Of a stretch of 64,000 nucleotides of DNA, positions 53,298 through 62,853 are shown piece by piece. Source of the stretch: Renibacterium salmoninarum ATCC 33209. Lineage in GTDB: Bacteria; Actinomycetota; Actinomycetes; Actinomycetales; Micrococcaceae. Position 1 is the first letter of the stretch, and every line of letters begins with the position of its first letter. The notes under the pieces are model-generated. The model had not been told where the DNA came from. It saw only the letters and a list, made by a program, of their open reading frames with translations, and did not search any database. The stretch is from the NCBI RefSeq assembly GCF_000018885.1, contig NC_010168.1, positions 1,550,001 to 1,614,000 on the forward strand. Direction: 5' to 3'. Position numbers and translations under genes: made by a program.

Positions 53298-54491
53298 TTA
53301 AACGAAAGCGCCCACCCCGGTAACCGCCCTACCTACGATGAGTGAATTGATCTCGTAAGTACCTTCATAGCTATACAGAATCTCTGCGTCGCCAAACAAT
53401 TTGGCCATTTCATAGTCGCTAGTAACTCCGTTGCCGCCCAGTAATGCACGCCCTTTAGCCACCGACTCGCGGGACAACCGCGTCGTAGTGGCCTTAACCA
53501 TTGCCGCTTGCGGCATTTGCGCACTACCCTCTTCTTGCATCCGGGCGAATTGCAGCATCAAAGCCAAGGACGACGTCGCGTTGCCTAGAATTTCCGACAG
53601 GCTTAGTTGGATAAGCTGAAACTTAGCCAACGGCCTACCAAATTGGATTCTCGCTAGGGCGTAGTCACGACCGATATCAAAGGCGCCAAACTGGATCCCG
53701 GCGGCTTGCCAGCCCACCCAGGCTCGCGAGTCCCGCAACAGCTCGTTGGCCGCGGCGAAGTTCGTGGCCTCTGGCAGCAAGTTGGCTTCGGGAATTCGCA
53801 CATTGTCCAAAACGATGTGCGCATTCTGCATGATCCGCAGGCCCATCTTGTGCTCAATTTTGCTGGCTTGGTATCCCGGACGGTCTGTCTCGACGATGAA
53901 ACCTTTGATCTGCTGATCAGCCACATCACGCGCCCAGACCAAGGCAAAATCCGCAATCGTGCCGGATCCGATCCAACGTTTTGCGCCATTGATAACCCAT
54001 TCGCCGTCGAGAAGTTCCGCGGTTGTTTCAAGGCCCCCGGCAATATCCGAACCGTGGTCCGGCTCGGTCAAGGCAAAGGCACCCAACTCGCGGAAATTAC
54101 GAAGTCCAGGCAGCCAACGTTCTCGTTGCGCTTCGGAGCCTAAGCGATCAATCATGCCAACGATGAGTTCATTATGGATGCCCACCAGGGCAGAAAGTGA
54201 GACGTCAGCACGTGCCACTTCGAAGTACATCAGTCCCTTGAAGAGTTGGCTACTGCCGTCGAGCTGCAGTTCGCCCAGACCGTGTTCGGCCAATTCTGCC
54301 AGCAGGTCGAAGGGAAACTCTTCGCGGTTCCAATAACCGATGCTTTCGGGGCGAATTCTTCGCTGCAGAAACTCTCGAACTGCAGCGTACCTCAGCCGTT
54401 CAGCAGCCGGCAGCAAATCGATCATGCCCATCAAATCTGCATCCGGCAACGGCAAATCTACCGGATTTACCGTGCTCAAACGATCCTGCAC
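53298..54491 (-). CDS. Acyl-CoA dehydrogenase (isobutyryl/glutaryl-CoA type)
   Basis: An FAD enzyme that oxidises acyl-CoA to enoyl-CoA. About 397 residues from the GTG at 54491; the longer ORF start at 54587 would cover the divergent promoter. It shows ELGAFALTEPDHGSDIAGGL, WVINGAKRWIGSGTIADFAL, the HKMGLRIMQNAHIVLDNV block, and the catalytic Glu region DAEILYSYEGTYEINSLIVG. The RIMQNAH and YEGTYEI features resemble glutaryl-CoA dehydrogenases; the valine cluster nearby suggests a branched substrate. Divergent from the AMP-ligase pseudogene. Intact. Confidence 0.82.
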   Translation of the reverse strand: MQDRLSTVNPVDLPLPDADLMGMIDLLPAAERLRYAAVREFLQRRIRPESIGYWNREEFPFDLLAELAEHGLGELQLDGSSQLFKGLMYFEVARADVSLSALVGIHNELIVGMIDRLGSEAQRERWLPGLRNFRELGAFALTEPDHGSDIAGGLETTAELLDGEWVINGAKRWIGSGTIADFALVWARDVADQQIKGFIVETDRPGYQASKIEHKMGLRIMQNAHIVLDNVRIPEANLLPEATNFAAANELLRDSRAWVGWQAAGIQFGAFDIGRDYALARIQFGRPLAKFQLIQLSLSEILGNATSSLALMLQFARMQEEGSAQMPQAAMVKATTTRLSRESVAKGRALLGGNGVTSDYEMAKLFGDAEILYSYEGTYEINSLIVGRAVTGVGAFV

Positions 54492-54572
54492 GCTGGCTCT
54501 CTTTCTGCGCCGTTCCGGGCTCAAGTGCGTCGTAGACTCTTTCAAACCCTTGGAAGTCCTAGTATATTGCAC

Positions 54573-54588
54573 AGTGAGAGAGATCACT
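54573..54588. promoter_or_regulatory. Candidate operator in the acyl-CoA dehydrogenase / CoA-ligase divergent promoter
   Basis: AGTGA-gagaga-TCACT is a perfect 5+5 inverted repeat. On the - strand a TATACT box lies next to it (complement of agtata at 54561-54566), a plausible -10 for the dehydrogenase gene. The site fits regulation of both genes by one factor, perhaps the MarR protein downstream. Inferred. Confidence 0.4.
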
Positions 54589-54608
54589 AGACGTGCAAGG
54601 AACTGGCT

Positions 54609-56267
54609 GTGAACGCAACCCAGGAATTCCGAGCGGTTCGGGACCGGCTAATCGAGCTCCGCGAAGATTATGCCGCAGCCCGGTCCGAGTTCCGTTGGCC
54701 GCATTTTGACGAGTTCAACTTCGCCCTCGACTGGTTCGATTCGATCGCCGCTGATCCGAAAAAGGCTAATAATCCGGCTTTGGTGATCCTGGAACGAGAC
54801 GGCGCGGCAACGCGACGAAGCTATGCCGAGCTTTCCCGCCGCTCCAATCAAGTGGCCAATTAGCTCCGAGCACAAGGTGTGCAGCGCGGCGAGCGAATGA
54901 TCGTGATGCTGGGCAATCAGGTGGAGTTCTGGGAAGTCATGCTGGCTGGCATGAAGCTAGGCATTGTTCTTATCCCCACCACAACACAAATGGGGCCAGC
55001 AGATCTGCAAGATCGAGTCGAGCGGGGCGAGGCGCGCTGGGCGCTGGCGGACAGGGCCGACGTAGGTAAGTTCGACGGCGTGCAGGGTTACTACCAGCTG
55101 ATCGAAGTGGGCAGCCTGATCGAAGTGGGCAGCGAGGCCGCATCGCCAGCTTTGAAATATGCAGACTCCGCTAGCGCGGCCGAAGACTTCATCGCAGATG
55201 CGCCAACTCGCGGCGACGAAACGCTGTTGCTCTACTTCACTTCCGGCACGACGTCGAAAGCTAAGTTGGTTGAACACACGCATACGTCATATCCAATCGG
55301 TCACCTATCGACCATGTACTGGATAGGTTTGGAACCAGGAGACGTGCACCTCAACGTAGCTTCACCCGGCTGGGCAAAACACGCTTGGTCCAATATCTTC
55401 ACCCCATGGATTGCCGAGGCGTGCGTCTTCATCTATAACTACGAGCGCTTCGACGCTAAGGCTCTGATGGCGCAAATGGATGCCGAAGGCGTTACTAGTT
55501 TCTGCGCCCCACCCACGGTATGGCGATTGCTCATCCAGGCAGATCTCAGCGCGCTGAAGACCCCGCCACGCAAAGTAGTCTCGGCAGGTGAGCCACTCAA
55601 TGCCGAGGTCATTGAACAGGTCAAACGCGCTTGGGGGCAGACCATTCGGGACGGTTTCGGCCAAACCGAATCGACGGTGCAAATTGCCAATACCCCTGGA
55701 CAAGAAGTCAAGATCGGTGCAATGGGACGTCCATTGCCCGGTTACGACGCCGTACTGGTTGATCCTGCGACCGGGCTAGAGGGCGACGAGGGTGAGCTCT
55801 GCCTGCGGCTCGATGCCGTTTATGGCCGTCCCGTTGGACTCATGAAGGGCTATTACGGGGACGAAGAGAAGACTGACTTTGCCTTCCGCGATGGCTATTA
55901 CCATACCGGCGATATGGTCGAGCGAGATGCCGACGGCGTGATCACCTATGTTGGCCGTGGCGACGACGTCTTCAAATCAAGCGACTACAAGCTCAGCCCC
56001 TTTGAGTTAGAGAGCGTGCTGATCGAACACCCTACTGTTGCGGAAGCCGCCGTCGTACCTTCGCCAGATCCGCTGAAACTTGCGGTGCCCAAAGCATTTG
56101 TTGTGCTGACACCAGGTTTTGAACCAACGGCGCAAACTGCCGAAGATATTTTGCGTTATTGTCGTAACCATTTAGCGCCGTTCAAACGGATTCGGCGGCT
56201 TGAATTCGCCGAGTTGCCCAAGACGATCTCCGGCAAGATTCGGCGAGTGGAGCTGCGGCGTAGTTGA
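54609..56267 (+). pseudogene. Acyl-CoA synthetase (AMP-forming), in-frame TAG
   Basis: Activates a carboxylic acid to its CoA ester. The frame from the GTG at 54609 reaches TAG at 54861-54863 after NQVAN and continues in the same frame, LRAQGVQRGERMIVMLGNQ. TGG (Trp) to TAG is the likely change. All core motifs follow: YFTSGTTSKAKLVEHTH, DGFGQTEST, YHTGDMVERD and the catalytic Lys in LPKTISGKIRR. An 18-bp perfect tandem duplication at 55098-55133 adds six residues (LIEVGS twice). The full length of about 552 residues is normal. A start after the stop would lose the first 90 residues. Confidence 0.83.
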
Positions 56268-56348
56268 AGAGCTGCGACATGAAGATTCAGCTCCGGTAGC
56301 TGGATTTGGTGTTGAATACTCAGATAGCGACTTTCCGGGACTCAAAGG

Positions 56349-56849
56349 ATGAACCAGCCATTATCCAGAGACCCGATCGCTGAGGCACAGTGCAACTGGG
56401 AACGGCAAGGTTGGGACCAAGTTGCGGCGCCGATTGCTGCGATTACCGCGATCATGCGCACGCAACAAATCTTGTTACTTCGGATTGAAAACGTACTCAA
56501 ACCATTCGGGCTCAAGTTCGCCCGCTACGAACTGCTCGCTTTACTCGGCTTTCCCCGGCTTGGGAAGCTGCCCATGAACAAAGCCAGCGCACTCCTCCAA
56601 GTGCATCCGACGTCGGTCACCAACGCCGTCGACCGCTTGGAAGTCTCCGGGTTAGTGAGGCGATCGGCTCATCCCACCGACGGACGCGCAACTCTGATTG
56701 AGCTGACTCCAGAGGGTCGATCCGTGGTGAAACAAGCTACTGCGGCACTCAACGAGAAAATTTTCGGCCAATCGGGATTCGCCCCGGACGACGTCCAGAC
56801 GCTCATTGACGTCCTTGGCCGCTTCCGCTCCCACTCCGGCGATTTCTAA
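56349..56849 (+). CDS. MarR-family regulator
   Basis: A 166-residue winged-helix regulator. Helices around FARYELLALLGFPRLGKLPM precede the recognition helix (LLQVHPTSVTNAVDRLEVSG) and the wing with HPTDGRATLIELTPEGRSVV. MarR proteins next to CoA ligases often respond to the acid or its CoA ester. It follows the ligase by 81 bases in the same direction and ends at the large palindrome. Intact. Confidence 0.87.
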   Translation: MNQPLSRDPIAEAQCNWERQGWDQVAAPIAAITAIMRTQQILLLRIENVLKPFGLKFARYELLALLGFPRLGKLPMNKASALLQVHPTSVTNAVDRLEVSGLVRRSAHPTDGRATLIELTPEGRSVVKQATAALNEKIFGQSGFAPDDVQTLIDVLGRFRSHSGDF

Positions 56850-56863
56850 ACCACAACTTCCAC

Positions 56864-56928
56864 CCGTCGAGTGTCGAGTTGTGGTTGGTTTAAGGCGCTC
56901 AAACCGACCAGAACTAGACACTCGACGG
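56864..56928. terminator. Long palindrome between convergent genes
   Basis: Arms of 28 bases (56864-56891 and 56901-56928) with only two mismatches and one G-T pair enclose a nine-base loop, AAGGCGCTC. The outer 12 bp, CCGTCGAGTGTC/GACACTCGACGG, are perfect. A second, competing inverted repeat AACCACAACT (56849-56858)/AGTTGTGGTT (56877-56886) overlaps the left arm. It can terminate both the MarR and enoyl-CoA hydratase transcripts, though there is no clear T run; it could also be a dispersed repeat. Confidence 0.6.
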
Positions 56929-56932
56929 AGGG

Positions 56933-57703
56933 TTAGCGGTTTTTGAATTCAGGGCTGCGCTTGTCCACAAACGCCGCCATGCCTTCTTTTTGATCCTCGG
57001 TTGCGAAAACCGAATGGAACAGTCTGCGTTCAAACAGCACACCCTGCGCTAAGCCAGTTTCGAAAGCCGCGTTAACCGCTTCCTTAGCGATCATCGCCAC
57101 CGGCTTCGACTTCCCAGCAATGACTTCTGCTGCCTTCAAAGCTTCCGCAACAACATCTGCCGCGGGCACAATCCGCGAAACTAGCCCTGAACGCTCGGCT
57201 TCTTCGGCGTTCATCATTCGGCCGGTCAGAATCATATCCATTGCCTTGGCCCTGCCCACTGCACGGGTCAGCCGCTGCGAACCACCCATGCCGGGCAAAA
57301 CGCCGAGGTTGATCTCCGGTTGGCCGAACTTGGCATTATCGCCAGCGATGATGAAGTCGCACATCATCGCCAATTCGCAACCGCCACCCAAAGCAAAACC
57401 GGAGACCGCGGCAATCATCGGGATCCGCAGCCGAGTCAGATTCTCCCAATTCCGGAACCAATCCGAGGAATACATCTCCATGTAATCCTTGGCTGCCATC
57501 TCTTTGATGTCTGCCCCAGCGGCGAAGGCCTTTGCCGAACCGGTAATCACGACGGCGCCCACGTTCGGGTCAGCGTCCGCTGCAGTTGCCTCCACCACCA
57601 GTTCGTTCATGGTTGCTTCGTTAAGCGCGTTGAGCGCCTGCGGCCGATTGAGCGTCAGCAGGCTCACTCGCCCACGCTGTTCAATAAGAATGTTCTCGGT
57701 CAT
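56933..57703 (-). CDS. Enoyl-CoA hydratase
   Basis: Adds water to an enoyl-CoA (methacrylyl-CoA in valine breakdown). 256 residues. The crotonase oxyanion-hole segments are [12 protein letters not shown] and [13 protein letters not shown], and the two catalytic glutamates are in [12 protein letters not shown] and [14 protein letters not shown]. It is the last gene of the valine-type cluster, 26 bases after mmsB. Intact. Confidence 0.9.
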   Translation of the reverse strand: MTENILIEQRGRVSLLTLNRPQALNALNEATMNELVVEATAADADPNVGAVVITGSAKAFAAGADIKEMAAKDYMEMYSSDWFRNWENLTRLRIPMIAAVSGFALGGGCELAMMCDFIIAGDNAKFGQPEINLGVLPGMGGSQRLTRAVGRAKAMDMILTGRMMNAEEAERSGLVSRIVPAADVVAEALKAAEVIAGKSKPVAMIAKEAVNAAFETGLAQGVLFERRLFHSVFATEDQKEGMAAFVDKRSPEFKNR

Positions 57704-57729
57704 AGCGTCCCTCGCCTCCTGAAAGTTAT

Positions 57730-58614
57730 TTAGTGTGAATTCTCGCGAATGTCCGTGATGATGCCAGAAAAATCACGTCCGGCACCGTCACCAGCGGCAA
57801 AACGCTGGTAGATCGCCGCCGCCAGCGGACCTAGCTCCGCTGCTACTCCGGTGCTCTGCAGTGCATTCAACGCGAGGCCCAGGTCCTTAGACATCAGCGC
57901 GCCGGCAAATCCCGGCTGATAGTCGCGGTTCACCGGGCTCGCTGGCACCGGGCCGGGTACCGGGCAATTGGTGGTCACCGACCAACACTGACCCGACGCC
58001 GTCGAAATCACGTCGTACAAAGCCTGGTGTTCCAGGCCCAGCTTTTCGCCCAAAACAAACGCTTCGGCAGCACCGATCATCGAGATGCCCAGCAGCATGT
58101 TATTGCAAATCTTCGCAGCCTGGCCAGCGCCATTGGCCCCGCAGTGCACCGCGCGTTTGCCCATCACATTGAGGACCGGCTGCACAAAAGCGAACTCCTC
58201 TGCCGAGGCGCCAACCATAAAGGTCAAGCTGCCGGCCTCTGCGCCAACCACACCGCCAGAAACAGGCGCGTCCGCCGCACGGTGTCCCGCAGCAACAGCA
58301 AGTTCCGCGGCCGCACGGGCTTCGTCAACATTGATCGTAGAACAGTCCAAGAACAGCGGGCCTGCCGGAGCAGCCGCGAGCAGCCCCCCGTTATAGGCGT
58401 CAAGTAGATGCTTTCCACTGGGAAACATCGTGAGCACCACTTCAGCGTCGGGTACTGCTTCGACGGCGGACGCTGCCGTCGGCACGCCCTTCTCCACCGC
58501 AGCAGCCAACGCCGCTGGGAAAACGTCGAATCCCACTACGCTATGACCTGCCTTGACCAGGTTTACCGCCATCGGCAATCCCATATGTCCTAAACCAAGA
58601 AAAGCTATCTTCAT
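57730..58614 (-). CDS. mmsB: 3-hydroxyisobutyrate dehydrogenase
   Basis: Oxidises 3-hydroxyisobutyrate to methylmalonate semialdehyde with NAD. 294 residues. It begins [20 protein letters not shown], the Rossmann motif and substrate-binding start of the family. [20 protein letters not shown] and the catalytic lysine in [19 protein letters not shown] follow, then KDLGLALN near the end. It overlaps the hydrolase gene by four bases. The product is the substrate of MmsA two genes upstream. Intact. Confidence 0.92.
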   Translation of the reverse strand: MKIAFLGLGHMGLPMAVNLVKAGHSVVGFDVFPAALAAAVEKGVPTAASAVEAVPDAEVVLTMFPSGKHLLDAYNGGLLAAAPAGPLFLDCSTINVDEARAAAELAVAAGHRAADAPVSGGVVGAEAGSLTFMVGASAEEFAFVQPVLNVMGKRAVHCGANGAGQAAKICNNMLLGISMIGAAEAFVLGEKLGLEHQALYDVISTASGQCWSVTTNCPVPGPVPASPVNRDYQPGFAGALMSKDLGLALNALQSTGVAAELGPLAAAIYQRFAAGDGAGRDFSGIITDIRENSH

Positions 58615-59699
58615 GATGCGTCCTCCCTCTGCAAATCCAAACTCTGCAAACCCAGTTCTCGCTTACTCTCCGGCAGCGTGTTCAACGGCTCAAAATACTT
58701 CTCAACATCGGCCACGCTCACCTCGGCAAGTGTGGCCGGATTCCACTGCGGGTTGCGATCCTTGTCAATCACCTGCGCACGCACGCCTTCACGCATTTCG
58801 GTGCCGGTGACGAACCGGAGGCCCACTCGATATTCCTGGCTAAGCACCTCTTCCAAGGTCGCTAATTTTGCGGCGCGACGTAGCGATGCCAGCGTCACTT
58901 TGACCGCCGTCGGCGATTTCGCTTCGATCGTTACCACAAACTCGGAACCGATTTCGCGCAAATTGCGTACTATCTGTTCCGCATCATCCGATGCGTAAGC
59001 CGCATCGATCCAGTCTTGTTGCGCTGCCAGTTCTGAAGCCTGCGCCGGTTCCGAAAAACGACCGACGGCCTCTGCTGCAGCTTCGTTTTCCAGCGCGGCG
59101 GCGAGCGCGGGCAGATTTTCTGAGCGAACAAAATGATCGGCCAACCCTAAGAACAACGCGTCCGAGCCAGTCAGATGCGCACCGGTCAGCGCGGCGTGCG
59201 TACCAGTCTCGCCGGGCGCACGCGAGAGCAATAAGGTACCGCCGACGTCGGGCACGAAACCAATGGTGGTCTCCGGCATTCCGCAGCGAGTCCGTTCAGT
59301 GACCACTCGGACGTTCCCGTGCGCGGAAATACCAACGCCACCACCCAATACGAGACCGTCCATAAAGGGCACATACGGCTTGGGGTAATGCGAAATCAAG
59401 GCGTTCAGCTGATATTCGATTTGCCAGAAGTTAGCGGTTTCCGCACCACCGGCCGGAATGTCGTTGTAGATCGCAGTGATGTCACCACCAGCACAGAGTC
59501 CCCGGTCGCCGTTGCCGTAAACCAGCACTGTCTGCACGGCGTCGTCAACCGCCCATAGCTGCAATTGACCCAACATTGCCTCAGTCATTGCCACATTGAG
59601 CGCGTTGCCCGCTTTAGGCCGATTCAAAATCACGACGCCAAGATGACCTCGTCGTTCAAAAAGAATCTCGGCTTGCGGCTCAGCCACCGAATCTGACAT
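58611..59699 (-). CDS. 3-hydroxyisobutyryl-CoA hydrolase
   Basis: Hydrolyses 3-hydroxyisobutyryl-CoA to the free acid in valine breakdown. 362 residues, longer than a simple hydratase and typical for this crotonase subgroup. It shows NRPKAGNALNVAMTEAM, GDRGLCAGGDITAIYND, LVLGGGVGISAHG and TRCGMPETTIGFVPDVGGTL, the last with the catalytic Glu, and a C-terminal EVLSQEYRVGLRFVTGTEMR region specific to these hydrolases. It starts directly after mmsA and overlaps mmsB by four bases. Intact. Confidence 0.9.
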   Translation of the reverse strand: MSDSVAEPQAEILFERRGHLGVVILNRPKAGNALNVAMTEAMLGQLQLWAVDDAVQTVLVYGNGDRGLCAGGDITAIYNDIPAGGAETANFWQIEYQLNALISHYPKPYVPFMDGLVLGGGVGISAHGNVRVVTERTRCGMPETTIGFVPDVGGTLLLSRAPGETGTHAALTGAHLTGSDALFLGLADHFVRSENLPALAAALENEAAAEAVGRFSEPAQASELAAQQDWIDAAYASDDAEQIVRNLREIGSEFVVTIEAKSPTAVKVTLASLRRAAKLATLEEVLSQEYRVGLRFVTGTEMREGVRAQVIDKDRNPQWNPATLAEVSVADVEKYFEPLNTLPESKRELGLQSLDLQREDAS

Positions 59700-61199
59700 T
59701 TAGCTGCCTTCCGGCATGATGAAACTTGAACCTTGCCTAATTCCGGACGGCCAGCGGGTGGTGACTGTTTTGGTCTTGGTGTAGAACCGGAACGCATCCG
59801 CGCCGTGTTGATTCAGATCGCCAAAGCCAGAAGCCTTCCAGCCGCCAAAGGTGTAATAAGCGATCGGAACCGGGATGGGCACGTTGATGCCCACCATGCC
59901 CACTTGGACTCGGCTGGCGAAGTCGCGGGCGGCGTCGCCGTCGCGCGTAAAGATTGCCACACCGTTGCCAAATTCGTGTTCGCTGGGCAACCGCAATGCT
60001 TCTTCGTAGTTATCCGCGCGAATAACACACAGCACCGGTCCGAAGATTTCTTCTTTATAGATCCGCATTGAGGTGGTCACATTGTCGAAAAGTGTTGGAC
60101 CGACCCAGAAGCCGCCTTCATGACCTGCCACGGTCCAGCCGCGACCATCGGCCAATAGCGATGCACCTTCGTCAACGCCAACCTGGATGTAGTCTTCAAT
60201 CCGGTCCTTTGCGGACTGCGCTACTACCGGGCCAAAGTCGGAGGACGGGTCCATGCTCGGACCGACCTTGAGGTCCTTGATTCGCTCTTGGAGTTTTGCC
60301 ACCAGTGCATCGGCGTTCTCTTGGCCCACCGGAACCGCAACCGAAATGGCCATACAACGCTCACCAGCGGAGCCAAATGCTGATCCGATCAGGGCATCAA
60401 CAACCATGTCCAGGTCTGCATCGGGCATGATCACCATGTGGTTCTTCGCGCCACCAAAGCACTGAGCGCGCTTGCCGTGTGCGGCAGCAGAGGCGTAGAT
60501 GCTCTGCGCGATGGGTGTAGAACCTACGACGCCGACGGCGCGCACGCGATCGTCTTCAAGCAAGCCGTCTACTGCCTCTTTGTCGCCGTTGAGCACATTG
60601 AACACGCCGTCCGGCATTCCGGCCTCCGTGAAAAGTTCAGCCAAGCGAAGTGGTACAGAGGGGTCGCGCTCGGAGGGCTTCAAGATGAAGGCATTTCCCG
60701 CGGCAAGTGCTGGGCCAGCTTTCCAGAGCGGAATCATTGCCGGAAAGTTGAACGGGGTAATCCCAGCAACTACGCCAAGTGGTTGTCGCAGCGAGTGCAC
60801 ATCGATCCCGGTGCCAACACTGTCTGAGAACTCACCTTTGAGTAAGTGCGGGGCCGCTGCGCAGAACTCTACAACCTCAATACCACGCTGAATATCGCCC
60901 TTGGCGTCGGGGAAAGTCTTACCATGTTCGCTGGAAAGCAGCTCGGCGAGCTCGTCCATGTTTTGGTTGACTAGGTCGACGAATTTGAGCAAGATTCGCG
61001 CGCGGCGCTGCGGGTTGGTAGCCGCCCAACCGAGTTGAGCTTGCGCAGCGTTGTCGATGACCGACGTCGTCTCTGCTTTGCTCGCGAGCGGCAGTCGCGC
61101 CTGGACCTCACCAGTGCAGGGATTGAAAACATCGCTAAAACGGCCTGAAGTACCTGCGACGTGCTGGCCGCCGACGTAGTGTGAAAGTTCGCGCACCAT
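59700..61199 (-). CDS. mmsA: Methylmalonate-semialdehyde dehydrogenase (CoA-acylating), paralogue 2
   Basis: Converts methylmalonate semialdehyde to propionyl-CoA, the last step of the valine branch. 499 residues with VVAGITPFNFPAMIPLWKAG, GGAKNHMVIMPDAD, the catalytic Cys in GSAGERCMAISVAV and PIAYYTFGGWKASGFGD. GGAGA lies before the ATG at 61199. First gene of mmsA-hydrolase-mmsB-hydratase, all tightly packed, so an operon. It is similar in layout to the 14529-16025 paralogue but in a different pathway context. Intact. Confidence 0.93.
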   Translation of the reverse strand: MVRELSHYVGGQHVAGTSGRFSDVFNPCTGEVQARLPLASKAETTSVIDNAAQAQLGWAATNPQRRARILLKFVDLVNQNMDELAELLSSEHGKTFPDAKGDIQRGIEVVEFCAAAPHLLKGEFSDSVGTGIDVHSLRQPLGVVAGITPFNFPAMIPLWKAGPALAAGNAFILKPSERDPSVPLRLAELFTEAGMPDGVFNVLNGDKEAVDGLLEDDRVRAVGVVGSTPIAQSIYASAAAHGKRAQCFGGAKNHMVIMPDADLDMVVDALIGSAFGSAGERCMAISVAVPVGQENADALVAKLQERIKDLKVGPSMDPSSDFGPVVAQSAKDRIEDYIQVGVDEGASLLADGRGWTVAGHEGGFWVGPTLFDNVTTSMRIYKEEIFGPVLCVIRADNYEEALRLPSEHEFGNGVAIFTRDGDAARDFASRVQVGMVGINVPIPVPIAYYTFGGWKASGFGDLNQHGADAFRFYTKTKTVTTRWPSGIRQGSSFIMPEGS

Positions 61200-61317
61200 G
61201 GCGTTGAGTCTCCTTGCGAATTGGCATCGTTGCCGGCATAGCTTGTGATCTAGCTCATGCCCTACCGCAAAATATACTCGGACTTCCTACTAAATCGCTA
61301 CCCCTGCAAGCGAGTCA

Positions 61318-62775
61318 CTACGCCTTAGCTCGAGGCTTCTTCACAAACAAAGTTTCGGCTTCCTCCAAAGACATGCCATTGGTCTCTGGAATCTTGAAGA
61401 ACACAAAGACGAAGGACAGTGCCGCGAACGCCGCATAGAGCCCGTAAGTTACCGGCAGCGACATCGCAGCTAGCCCAGGGAAACTCACCGTGATCACGAA
61501 ATTGGAGATCCACTGTGCCATCGCGGCCACACCAAGCGCTTTGGCTCGAATCCGGTTCGGGAAAATCTCACCCAACAAGACCCACACCAACGGGCCCCAG
61601 GACACGCCAAAAGCAATCACAAAGACGTTGGCAGCGACCAAAGCCACCGGACCCCACGCACCACTGAGTGCAACCTCACCGTTGACCGGCGACGACGTCG
61701 AAAAGGCCAGTGCCATGGTGCCCAGGCTGACCGCCATACCGATTGAACCCGCGAGTAAAATCGGCCGGCGGCCCAAGCGGTCCAAGCGGTCCACCAGCAG
61801 GATCGCGACCACCGTGACGACCACGTTAGTAATTGAGGTAACCACCGAGATGAACAAGGAGTCTGATTCTTGGAACCCAACCAATTTCCACAAAGTGGTC
61901 GAGTAGTAAAAGATCACGTTGATGCCCACGAACTGCTGGAACATCGACAACGCAATACCGATCCAGACAATGGGTAGCAAGCCGAACTTACCGCCGAAGA
62001 GCGTTGCTTTCTTCGCCTTGGCGTCTTCCGCTATTGCACTGTGAATGTCTCGCACGGCCTTTTCGACGTCGTCGGCCGGCCAGAGTGAAGAGAAGACTTT
62101 GTGCGCTTCGGCATCACGACCTTTTTGCATCAGGTAGCGCGGAGACTCTGGCAATCGAAGTGCCAAAATGCCATAAACCACTGCCGGAATCGCACCCGCG
62201 AGGAACATCCAGCGCCAGGCTTCCCAGCCGAACCAAAATGGCGTTGAGGCATTGCCTGCCGCATTGGCAAACACTGCGTAAGAAAGGAGCGCGGCAAAGA
62301 TACCTAGCATGATTGCTAGTTGTTGCAATGATGCCAGCCGGCCGCGGATGAGCTTCGGTGAAATTTCCGCAATATAGGCCGGTGCAACCACCGAGGCGAT
62401 GCCAATGCCCAAGCCACCGATAATCCGCAAAAGCAGCAGATCCAACACTGAGAACGCTCAGCCAGCTCCCAAGGCGGAGACTAGAAATAGTGCTGCACCA
62501 AGCAACATCGTCACGCGACGACCAAAACGATCCGCAATGTTGCCCGCCAAATATGCACCCGCCGCGGACCCCAACAAAGCAGAGGCAACGGCGAATCCGG
62601 TAACAAATTCGCTCAGGCCAAATTGGCCACGTACGGCGTCGACGGCGCCGTTGACCACCGAAGAGTCGAAGCCGAACAAGAACCCGCCTACCGCGGCAGA
62701 AATCGCTAGTCCGATGACCTTCAGCTGGAGTTTTGTATTAGTCGCTGGCATCGCTTTCATAACCTCTCTTTGCAA
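61318..62775 (-). pseudogene. MFS sugar:proton symporter, in-frame TGA
   Basis: A 12-helix sugar porter. The first part shows GGFLFGFDSSVVNGAVDAVR and NIADRFGRRVTM. After LFLVSALGAG a TGA occurs at 62458-62460; the same frame continues AFSVLDLLLLRIIGGLGIGI, then YIAEISPKLIRGRL, PESPRYLMQKGR, LVDRLDRLGRRP and IPETNGMSLEEAE, the complete sugar-porter signature set. The full length of about 485 residues is normal. The stop falls in the third helix region, so neither half should transport. Its relation to the AraC gene upstream is unclear. Confidence 0.85.
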
Positions 62776-62853
62776 CCCACCATGGAAAACCGGGCCTTTG
62801 CCACTATAGCCATGCGCGGCTGATCCGCGGCTGATGGTGACAGCCGGCAGAAC

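Noticed and set aside
21139..62460. Stop-codon reassignment or selenocysteine/pyrrolysine recoding
   Set aside because: All three stops occur at unrelated positions, most genes in the window end normally at each of them, and no recoding hairpin or catalytic context is seen.
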